Source: Symbiodinium microadriaticum | Taxonomy: Eukaryota; Sar; Dinophyceae; Suessiales; Symbiodiniaceae | Length of the DNA: 64,000 nt | NCBI GenBank assembly: GCA_001939145.1 | Contig: LSRX01000127.1 | Location: 960,691-1,024,690, forward strand | Direction: 5' to 3' | Shown: positions 22,963 through 31,375 of the stretch, piece by piece | How positions within the stretch are numbered: the first letter of the stretch is position 1 | How the letters are laid out: each line of letters begins with the position of its first letter | Program-made: the position numbers and the translations under genes | Notes under the pieces: model-generated | Databases searched by the model: none | Seen by the model: the letters and a program-made list of their open reading frames with translations, nothing else | Told to the model about the DNA's origin: nothing

Positions 22963-23807
22963 AGTAGGTGCTATTTTGTGTGCTTGGAGCCTGGGAGGCT
23001 GTAAGGGGCCGGCATTGTCGGAGTAATTCAGATACCACCTCCTGGCGTGCTTCAGGCTTGTACGTCAGGGTCGAGGGTTTATAGGGGCTTAGCGTTTATA
23101 TAGGGGGCTTATTTGGCTTAGGTCAGGCTGCGGGTTTGGAGTTTAGGGCTGAGTTTCTTTGGTTTCAAGGGCCTTTTCCAGGTGCATGAAATCTTGATAT
23201 CAGAAGCCCTCTCCGGGTTGAGGGTTTAGGTCATGGGCCTGGGGGCTTATAAGCTCAAAATGCCGGCACCGGAGCCAAGCCCCAATGTCGGGTTCTTCGA
23301 GCTTCCAGGTGAAATCCTCAAGCTCGTCGTACATCAACCCGATCTACGCCCTACTCTCAAGCAAACGCCTGATCGAGAACATGGGCGGGAAAAGCCAGCT
23401 TACATCCCCGGGCCGAAAGTTTCGAGCTACATGTGTGTTATCTAACATACGGGCTCTTGTACCTCAAAGTGTCGTTTACCCTACGCCGGCTAGTGGAGTA
23501 ATTTCTACGCCGTTAAGCTGCTTCACTATGGCTGTTCGCGGAGCGAGGGCGGCAATGAGAATAGGCGTTCAAGTAATGCTACGAATCACCACAGGCCCAG
23601 ATCACAAAGCTTTTGGTCTCAAAAGCATAAACCTCGACGCACTTGTATGCCGAATTCCCACGACAACCCATCGTGCAGGCAAGCGCGCTCTTGGGGAATG
23701 AGTGGAGATGCTATGATCATTAGCCATTACTGTTCAAGAACGGTGCAGGCATTACATGCCAGCTGCACCCATAGGTGTTCATGATCTTCGATACCTTGGT
23801 GCACGGG
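22963..23807 (-). CDS. Multi-exon gene fragment, unknown protein
   Basis: Five exons chain in phase. 23807-23742: 22 codons, reading VHQGIEDHEHLWVQLACNAC. 23689-23590: 33 codons plus one base, including GNSAYKCVEVYAFETKSFVI. 23426-23404: a 23-nt microexon (RNFRPGD) with donor GTAAGC. 23343-23247: 32 codons plus one base, including LMYDELEDFTWKLEEPDIGA. 23192 to about 23148: FMHLEKALETKET. The fourth junction needs a GC donor (A|GCCCCC) and a 54-bp intron. A last block near 23053-22963 is open in two frames (LTYKPEARQEVVSELLRQCR, or LKHARRWYLNYSDNAGPLQP); only the second fits the phase. No family recognised. The 5' end is missing. Confidence 0.55.
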
Positions 23808-24149
23808 CTGAGGGGTCTACGGCCCTAAGTCATCACTTCAAACCTCAGCCGTAAATCTTAAACCGTAAACACTGAAACCCTGAACCTACACCCCCAACCC
23901 TAAACCCTGAACTCTAAACCCCAAACCTTACCCGAGTTCTTGGCTTTGGAGTTCAAGGCAGAAGGCCGCAGTTTAGATGCGAAGATGTTGGTGTCACCTC
24001 AATAAAGGCCACTGGGGTATGGGGTTTAAGGCCAAAGGTTTAGGGTTTGTGGGTTTAGGGGTTTATGGTAATGGCACGAACGACATCAGGTACACAGCGG
24101 CAGCTGCACTCTTCTGGGTTTAGGGTTCAGGGGCAGGCCCGTCAGAGCG

Positions 24150-24258
24150 ACAACCCTCCAAGTACCTAATAATCATAGACTCTCCCAATTTTTTAACCTA
24201 GATAACTACTATCTGCAACCAAAGTACCTTATTATTGGGTCCTTTGGACCCTTAGGCT
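24150..24258. repeat. Inverted-repeat element IR-J
   Basis: Near-identical to the 11.39 kb copy: AAGTACCTAATAATCATAGA and the inverse TTATTGGGTCCTTTGGACCC. Confidence 0.9.
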
Positions 24259-24640
24259 CTTGGGGCCCCCCACCACTTGAGGCGGCCTCCAACTGGGCAA
24301 GGATTGGGGCCCCCAATCCTTCACGACTTGAGGCGGCCCCGACCTGGACAAGAACCTCCCCAAAATAGTAGCGCCGGACACGGTCCCAACCCCACGAAAC
24401 CGGACGCCGGACAATTCAGGGAGCCCCTCCGTCCTAACGTAGCCCAACGCAACCCCATCGCAAGCCTTAAATGTTGCTTGGACAGGGCTTGGCAGCCAGA
24501 GTTCCACACATCAATGACAGGGCCGAAACCTCTCTCTTGCGACTTGACACATCCACATGTGCGAAATCCAGTTTGTTTGATGTTTGATGGCTTGGATTTT
24601 AGCTGGCTCGGGTTTAAATCGTTGTGAATTGTATAGGGGT
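24259..24640 (-). CDS. GC-rich coding-like block, frame uncertain
   Basis: The minus frame from about 24565 reads CVKSQERGFGPVIDVWNSGC, then QALSKQHLRLAMGLRWATL. Another minus frame gives HQTNWISHMWMCQVARE before the donor GAG|GTTTCG. The plus strand is open for 116 codons. The left end (24262-24350) contains an imperfect direct repeat around GACTTGAGGCGGCC. I cannot decide the structure. Confidence 0.25.
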
Positions 24641-25071
24641 GGTCTTGGGGTGGGCATGTCTTTACACTACAGCATGCTAATCAGGCCACGACCTGTGGAG
24701 CATACCGTAAACCCCAAACCCTAAACACCAAACCAGAAACCCTAAACCCCCCTTACAAACCCTAAACTCCTAAACCCTAAACCCTACAAGCATCTTCGGC
24801 AGCGTTGCATCCGCAGCTGCGCTTCCTTCCCGCCAGAGCCAGCAGAAGCTGGGCTCTTGTCGGCATCTGTCTGGGTCAATGCTTTTTAAGGGTTATATAG
24901 GGTTTAGGGTTTATTTACGGCTTAAGGGTTTAGGGTCTGAGCGCTGCATCCAGTGGCAGCATGCCTAAACCCTAAACCCTAAACATCTCCTTGGCGACTT
25001 CACCATGATGCTCGGATCTTGCGGTACTTCCACGGGCCCGGAGAAAATCGGCACCTCGCCGGTGTTGTCAG

Positions 25072-25186
25072 TTTAGGGCTTCAGGGCTTTAGGGCTTTAG
25101 GGTTTTAGGGCTTTAGGGTTTTAGGGTTTAGGGTTTTAGGGTTTAGGGCTTTAGGGCTTTAGGGTTTAGGGTTTTAGGGTTTAGGG
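25072..25186. repeat. TTTAGGG-type array with GGGCTTTA variants
   Basis: Mixed GGGCTTTA, GGGTTTTA and GGGTTTA units. Just left of it, at about 25068-24985 on the minus strand, a block reads VPIFSGPVEVPQDPSIMVKS and may be an exon. Confidence 0.85.
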
Positions 25187-25218
25187 AGAAACCTTTAATT
25201 TGTTCTGTCTCCTGACAG

Positions 25219-26906
25219 ACATCTCTCGTGGACGTGGGACCTGTCTCGTCCAAGGAGATTTGGCTGTTCAGGCCCATCCGTCTCCCACAGCTTCTCTGGA
25301 AGTATTCTCTGCGCCTGCGCCGATGCCTGCCTAAACCCTAAACCCTAAACCCTAAACCCTCCCTGAAGGGGTCACGGTCGCAAGCCCGTGGAAAGGACAC
25401 CTCGCCCTTTTGCCCGGTTTTTCTTCGACGCCTTTGCCGTTTCAAGTCATGTCGCTAAGGGCCCATACACCCGCATGGTATGTATTTTGGCCTTAAAGTA
25501 GTCCGCATTCACCCAGAGGGTACGAGTACCCAAATAGTAAGGTCTTAGGTCCGCAAATCCATACTCTGAATGGTTTTTAGACCTTGAAACCCTACTATTT
25601 GGGTACTTGGACCCTCTGGGTTTAGGTACTTTAAGGCTGAAGCACATACTAAAGGGGTACATGGACCGACCCGTCAGAGACTGCGGCGGATGGCTGCTTG
25701 GACCTCATAGAGGTCGCCTCAGAAGGCGAAACTGGTGTTCCGCTTGCCGGCTTCCTGATACATACAGTAACTATTATAGGGTTTAGGGTTTAGGGTAATA
25801 CCGCATACCCATTTTGCGCCTAAGTAGTTCCTCTTTGTGAGTTATGTTTAGAATCCTAGAAGGTAATCCCCAAAAGGAACTACTTAGGGGCCTATGGGTA
25901 TGTTATTTAAGGATGATCTAAATAGTTTAAAGGCAATACAGGAAGCCCAAAACCGGGGTCCAGACAAAGGTCGCAAGCCATCGCGGCCCAAAAGGCCTTC
26001 CAACAATTGCTTGGTGTGAGGCTGCTGGATGCAAGGCTTTTTCGGGCCTGGGTCTGTAAAACCCTAGCTGCAGGCCTATATGAACCTTACAACATAGTAG
26101 GTTTTGATACCTTCTTTCTAGAGCCTAACGTTCAAGACGGTAGGGTTTCGGATCTACAGCCCGCCGAGCCTTTAAAAGGGAACCCCTGAAGGGAGGCTCA
26201 AAGCAGCCCTCCAAACTGAGTCACTGAGAATAACTCCTTAACCTTACACCCTAAAACCCTAAAGCCGTAAACCCCTTCAAAGGACCCTTATCCCTTAAAG
26301 CAACCCTTAAATTCATGGAGTCCTTAAAGGACCCTTACAGATGCCTGAAAGAAGCCACACAGGAACCCGCAGTTTCAGAAGCAGGCCTCGACGATGCGGA
26401 CGCCGGCTGCAGCACAAAGAAGTACCTTCCCACAGGGTTTAGGGTTTACGGTTTAGGGTTAAGGGTTTAGGGTTTAGAGTTTAGGGTTTAGGGTTTCTGG
26501 AGGGTTTAGGGTTTAAGGCTTGGGGTTGAGGTTAAAAAAAGGCTCGGAGTTTAGGATTTTGGTGTCTGGGGCTTAGATGTGTTTTTTGCATGTCGGATTT
26601 GGGGTTTAAGTTTCAGGGTGCCGGGGGGGTTCAAGGTTTAAGCGCTCAAGCTAAAGGGTTCGGGGACTATGGTTTAGGGTCGTTAATTCATGCTAGGGCT
26701 ATCGGGTACAGGATATTTTGGGCAAAGAACCCATCTTTCTCGGTCTTGAGATGCCAAATGGTCAGAGACTATGAACGGGTGACTTTATTAATGTGACTAC
26801 TTTTTAAAGACCTCTCCCTTACTCATGGGATCCGAATATCAAGGCCTTAAATGAAGGGGCGGTAGGCGGTAGTTGCTGTAGTCAGCAGTCAAGGCCCCTG
26901 GACTAA
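25219..26906 (+). CDS. Multi-exon gene, unknown protein
   Basis: 25219-25301 follows a fine acceptor (TGTCTCCTGACAG) and reads SLVDVGPVSSKEIWLFRPIR. 25369-25477 joins in phase (GRKPVERTPRPFARFFFDAF, then AVSSHVAKGPYTRM; donor GTATGT). 25680-25766 is phase 0/0 (AADGCLDLIEVASEGETGVP; donor GTAACT). 25942-26013 is phase 0/0 and weaker. 26341-26421 (CLKEATQEPAVSEAGLDDAD) and 26712-26778 (IFWAKNPSFSVLRCQMVRDY) match each other at phase 2. A possible last exon is 26844-26906, ending LD and TAA. One or more exons between 26013 and 26341 are missing, since the phases do not meet. Introns hold a CCCTAAA array (67 bp), IR-B and IR-E. Protein unrecognised; no ATG found. Confidence 0.55.
25511..25621. 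repeat. Inverted-repeat element IR-B
   Basis: AGGGTACGAGTACCCAAATA and the inverse TATTTGGGTACTTGGACCC, core TCCATACTCTGAATGG. Lies in a predicted intron. Confidence 0.9.
25806..25902. repeat. Inverted-repeat element IR-E
   Basis: TACCCATTTTGCGCCTAAGT and the inverse ACTACTTAGGGGCCTATGGG. The centre has TAGAATCCTAGAAGGTAAT. Lies in a predicted intron. Confidence 0.9.
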
Positions 26907-27050
26907 AACCCTAAAGCCTAAACCCTAAACCCTAAAACCTATTCCGAGCCTCTATTCCAGGGTAGAAGGGGCTCCTCAAAGGGGTTCCTTTGAGGGTAGC
27001 TCTTGGGGAGGGCTTCGGGTTTGGGGCCCAAAGGGCTTCCTTTTTTAATA

Positions 27051-27274
27051 TATGATTCGTTATAAAGGATTCCGTTACCCAAAGGGTCCAAGTACCCAAA
27101 TAGTAGGGTTGCAAGGTCCAAAAACCATTCAGAGTATGGATTTTGGGACCTAAAACCTTACTATTTGGGTACTCCCTAAACCCTAAACCCTAAACCCCTA
27201 AACCGTGGACCTAAAACCTTACTATTTGGATACTCGGACCCTCTGGGTATGATTCGTTATAAAGGATTCCGTTA
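27051..27274. repeat. IR-B copy between 27-bp direct repeats
   Basis: The element (27078-27247) has two direct copies of ACCTAAAACCTTACTATTTG on its right side, separated by a CCCTAAA array of about 35 bp. An identical 27-bp sequence beginning TATGATTCGTTATAAAGGAT stands on each side (27051-27077 and 27248-27274). Confidence 0.9.
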
Positions 27275-27309
27275 TGAAGTCTTAGGGCTCTGAGGCCTCA
27301 AGCCCTTAC

Positions 27310-27541
27310 GCCCGTGTAATTACGCCACATGGACAAAGCTCTTCTAGTTAAACTCTGGAGTCCTAACTCCTCAAAAAAGGCACGAAAAAACACTAATCTA
27401 TAGTACCGTTCAGGGTTTTAGGGTTCAGATGGGTTTAGGAATAGCGCCTTCGAGAACATCAGAGTGCTTATCACTCAGGAACTGTCGTGACATGTTCGCA
27501 CAATTTTGTCCAACCAGGCTCCATACGTCAACCATCAGACC
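27310..27541 (-). CDS. Two-exon gene fragment, unknown protein
   Basis: Exon 27541-27458 (28 codons) starts after TTTAG of a telomere-like motif: LMVDVWSLVGQNCANMSRQF, then LSDKHSD, donor GAT|GTTCTC. Exon 27369-27310 (20 codons) follows a strong acceptor (GTGCCTTTTTTGAG): ELGLQSLTRRALSMWRNYTG, donor GTAAGG. Both are phase 0/0 and join cleanly over an 88-bp intron. The gene runs towards the plus-strand gene ending near 26.9 kb, so the two converge around the IR-B copy. No family recognised. Confidence 0.5.
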
Positions 27542-27693
27542 CTAAACCCTAAACCCTAAGCCCTAAACCCCAAGCCCTAAACCCCAAACCCTAACCCTTA
27601 AACCCTAAACCTTTAGCCCTAAACCTTTAGCCCTAAACCAAATTTCAAAAGCCCTAAAGCACGGCACTCCTGCGACTTCCCTCGGCCCTGGAG

Positions 27694-29238
27694 GGACAAG
27701 GCTCGGACCAGGCAGCCCAACAGCCCAAGACGGAAGAGACGGCTGCGAGCCCTGGGTGTCGCTCGGGTTTAGGGGCGTAGGGGTTTAGGGCTCAGGGTCC
27801 GGTTTAGGGTTTAGGGTATAGAGTTTAGGGTTTAGGGTAATTATATGGTTTAGGGTTTATAGGGTTTAGGGTATAGGGTAATTGTAGGGTGCGTCTCAAA
27901 CCTCTGACTTTCGCGGAATACAAATGAGGATTTGATAGGGAATCTCATTAGGGTTCCATGAGGATTTCAAGCAGGCTTCATACCGGTGTCAAGGGATTCA
28001 CGCTATATGTATGCAAGTTTGCATGTATGCAGGTATGTCTGCATGTGTCCGCATCTTAAACATGTTGCTGTGGGGCATGCGGGGATTGACACGACGTGAA
28101 GGGTTTTCTCAACATGCCGGTTGACTTCTCAAAACATGGTGATGGCCTGGGAAGCTTTATCTAAAAGCTGAAACCCTAAACTCTAACCCCATATCCCGAG
28201 CGAATCTTTAATTGACGCATTTTGGTCCTTGGACTGTATGAGGCTGCAAACCTCCCTTTATGCAAAAGGCTTAGGATTTTAATGCACTTAGTCCCTCGAT
28301 CCTTCAAGCCCTATGCCCCAAAACATCTGACTCCGGCAAGGCATCCCTAACCCTAACCCCAAAACCCCAAACCCCCATGATCCTTTACCCCAAACCCTGA
28401 AACTGTTGAGTTGCTAAGGTCCCCATGATCCTTTGACCCTCAACCCTAAACCACTAAACCCTTGAAGTTGCTAAGTCCCATGATCCTGTAAGTAGGATGT
28501 CCAACGCACGAACCCTGATGCTCCATGTACCTCTATATATACCTGTCTATCCGGGTGCCGTACCATTTGGGGGACCAGTTCAGAGAACTACCCACAAGGA
28601 GCCCTAGCATCCCAAAACCCACCCTATTATAAAGGAAACTACAGGTGGGGAGTTTAGGGTGTTCAGGGCTTCTAGAAGCCTTCTATAAGGTATATATGTA
28701 GACCTTCTATAAGGCTTCTATAACGGTAACTACCCACTTGAAAATATCCTAGACTATTGTAGGGTCCGTATAAATGTCATGTCAGGGCTTAACATAAGGA
28801 CGTAGCAGAGAAATCTAGGTAATGGTAGGTAGGTTGTAGTGTAGGTTTTAGGGGCTCAAGGTTTAGGGATTGAAACCACAACCTATAAAACAGTAGGTTA
28901 TGGTAGCTTAAGGTAGACACTGACCCAATCAGTCAGCAATGCCTGGAAGAAGCATCATCTGCGATGTTCTGCCTGTCGGGCGTTTTACTTACGAGACCGA
29001 AGAACCATCGAAGCATACACTCCGGAAGACTTCGCCCCGCAAACGGGTAGCTTTAAGCTCTGTCTACCCTGAACTCCTGAACTTACTTAACTACTGAATT
29101 CGGGAGAGCACAAATTAATTCAGACCCCTGTATTACGACCGTTTAGGGCATATTCTAGGGTTTCGGGCTACAGGAATTCGGAATTTGCAGAGCTTACGGG
29201 CGGCTTCAATAAGCTCCAAGCCGGCAACCCAGAATTAA
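27694..29238 (+). CDS. Candidate multi-exon gene, unknown protein
   Basis: 27694-27755 (GQGSDQAAQQPKTEETAASP) ends in phase 2 and joins 28201 onward (ESLIDAFWSLDCMRLQTSLY). 28937-29046 has 36 codons, AWKKHHLRCSACRAFYLRDR then RTIEAYTPEDFAPQT, with one CxxC pair, and ends G|GTAGCT in phase 1. A possible last exon 29174-29238 is phase-matched (IRNLQSLRAASISSKPATQN, then TAA), but two other frames there also read well. The join between the second and third blocks does not match, so an exon is missing or one call is wrong. IR-I lies in that interval. Confidence 0.42.
28627..28755. repeat. Dispersed element IR-I
   Basis: AAAGGAAACTACAGGTGGGG to GTAACTACCCACTTGAAAA, as at 4.24 kb. A fragment with the IR-D core GGGTGCCGTACCATTTGGGG lies just upstream (28553-28592). 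Confidence 0.8.
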
Positions 29239-29321
29239 ACCCTAAACCCTAAACCCTCAACCCCTAAACCTTAAACCCTAAACACTAAGGGCCGAAGATG
29301 GGACCAGGGTTTAGCTTAAAC

Positions 29322-29424
29322 TACGGTTGATGATATGAATCCTGCATCACCCATAACAAGGAATATACCATAATTCCCATAGTTTAGGGTCCTTGAGGTA
29401 ATGCAGGATGTATATCATCAACCG
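29322..29424. repeat. Inverted-repeat element IR-F
   Basis: CGGTTGATGATATGAATCCT and its inverse ATGTATATCATCAACCG. The centre has AATTCCCATAGTTTAGGG. Confidence 0.88.
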
Positions 29425-29609
29425 TACCATCACTTAGCTGGTCTAGGGTTTAGGGTTTTGCTCGTAACGTCTTCAGGTTCTTGTTATAAACCCTAGCATG
29501 GAATCCATGCGGCCCCTACAAGCAGTATAAATACACCTAGTACGGAATGGTACTTTGACCCTACAAACAGCAGATTTGGGTAGTAGATGAGTCGAGGTAC
29601 AAACCCAAA

Positions 29610-29693
29610 GGGGGTTTCAAGGTCCAAAAACCATTCAGAGTATGGATTTTGGGACCTAAAACCTTACTATTTGGGTACTCGGACCCTCTGGGG
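29610..29693. repeat. Inverted-repeat element IR-B, left end missing
   Basis: Starts at the inner arm (TTTCAAGGTCCAAAAACC) and keeps the complete right arm ending CTCGGACCCTCTGGGG. Confidence 0.8.
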
Positions 29694-29932
29694 AACAAAA
29701 GTAGGGTATCAGGCCCCGCTTAGAGGTTAGAGCCCTGAAAATGGTAGGCTTGCGGAGACCCAGATAAACCCTAAAACCCCACCCAAACCCCTAAATGGGA
29801 ATTTCCGAAAATTAGGGTACCTTATTTTGGGGTCCTTATAATAAGGATCCTTCTATTTAGGGTACTATATTAGGGTCCACACCCTAAATGACCTACCTTT
29901 TTTTTGGGCTTTTGTAGAAGGAAATCACCCAG

Positions 29933-30114
29933 GAAGCCCTATACCCCTTAATTAAGGAATATACCTTCAATCATAATAGTAAGGCCCCTATAATTTAAGG
30001 TATATATTCCCTTAAGTCCCTTATAGAACCCTTATAGAGAACCTTGATAGATCCCTTTAAGGCCCCATAGTATAAGGTATTTTCCTTAACTAAGGGGGTA
30101 TTGGGCTGTCTGGG
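29933..30114. repeat. Inverted-repeat element IR-A, long form
   Basis: AGCCCTATACCCCTTAATTA and the inverse AAGGGGGTATTGGGCTGTCT, with a long interior like the 3.1 kb copy. Confidence 0.85.
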
Positions 30115-30192
30115 CATGGTTTTAAGGGCATGAGGATATTGATTTAGGGTTTAGGGTTTAGGGATTCTCCCTAAACCCTAAACCCTTTTTAC

Positions 30193-30265
30193 CTGGCTTA
30201 TGAAGGTTTCGTAGGACTGTCTGAGATTTGATTAGGATCCTCACCTGGGCTTCCATATGTATGTG
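30193..30265 (-). CDS. Candidate internal exon, unknown protein
   Basis: 24 codons plus one base: HIHMEAQVRILIKSQTVLRN, then LHKP, donor G|GTAAAA. It starts after a C-rich tract and CTCGGAG. A perfect donor-like CAG|GTGAGG also occurs after codon 7. Upstream on the same strand (about 30645-30440), a frame with a hydrophobic stretch (FLLNLIVVLCLVSVANSS) is open. It looks like a signal peptide or membrane segment but has no in-frame ATG before it. Confidence 0.4.
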
Positions 30266-30684
30266 CTCCGAGGGTATAGGGGTGCGGGTGTTTTGGGCTT
30301 CGGGTACGTTTAGGCTTAGGCTTATGGTGTTGAAAACTGGTTAAGGTTTAGGACATTAGGGTTAGGCTTCAGGGTTGAAGGGTTTAGGGTTGCTGGTTTG
30401 CGGTTCTGATTCTGGGCTTTGCGGGGTGAGGGTTGATTTCTTCCTCTCGTTATTCCATTGTCGTGAAGATTATCGGGTTTTCTGTTGCCGGACTCGATGG
30501 TGGATAGGGCTGTATTGTAAGTGTGCCAAAAAAGCTTTTCAATCGCAACCATATATGAGGAGTTGGCTACACTGACTAAACATAACACCACGATGAGGTT
30601 TAGCAGAAAAGCCCGACATTGAAGGCCCTTTCTTCTAAACTTCAAGCACCAAGACCCTAAACTCTAAACCCCTAACTCCTAACC

Positions 30685-31090
30685 CCTAAACCCTAAATTC
30701 CCACCCGGCCTGCTTAGGCCGTACCCACCCTTTACTAGGGTGCCTGGACCCAGGACTATAGCCGGCAGCGAGACACACCTTTACTGGATGGACAATGGGT
30801 GGTGCCATTGGAGAGTGGTCGAATACAGCCCCTAGGGCTTGGCTGTGCCTCCAAGTGCAAGGCCTCGCCCATGGCCAGCTCTCGCTGGGCCACTCCATCT
30901 GTTTAGAACCCTAAACCCCCGACCCAAATCCCTAGGGACCCCCCCGGANTAAACCCTAAACCCTAAACCCTAAACCCTAAACCCTAAACCCTAAATTCCC
31001 ACCCGGCCTGCTTAGGCCGTACCCACCCTTTACTAGGGTGCCTGGACCCAGAACTATACCCGGCAGCGAGACACACCTTTGCTGGACGGA
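30685..31090. repeat. About 105-bp duplication on either side of a single-N join
   Basis: Sequence beginning CCCACCCGGCCTGCTTAGGC occurs at about 30698-30800 and 30987-31089 with a few base changes. The N at 30949 lies between them, next to a pure CCCTAAA run. Confidence 0.85.
30779..30898 (-). CDS. Candidate exon with a partial second copy
   Basis: Starts after TTCTAAACAG and ends at AAAG|GTGTGT. The best frame reads GVAQRELAMGEALHLEAQPS, then PRGCIRPLSNGTTHCPSSK. An ATG at the very start opens a second, Trp-rich frame. Its last bases and the following intron are repeated at 31089-30987, where a shorter block (31112-31077, NSDFRTGVRPAK) ends at the same donor after a strong acceptor (TTTTTCAG). 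Confidence 0.38.
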
Positions 31091-31375
31091 CCCCTGTCCG
31101 AAAATCGGAATTCTGAAAAACGCGAAAAAGCACCCACCCTGGCTCCCCCCCCCCGCCTCCCTAGGCCCCCTGGCCCCCAGAGCCCTCCAGAGCCTCAGCG
31201 ATGACCCTCCCGGAGCCGAGCCCAGGCCGCACCCTTTTCAGAGCGCGCTGTCAGAAGCCCTGTCCCCTTCAGAGCCCCAAGACCCTGCAGAACTTTTCTG
31301 GTCCCATGCTTCCTATTGCTTGCCCACCTCCACGGCGTCTTCAATGGTGGGAATTGAGGGCGACAGCCCTAAACC

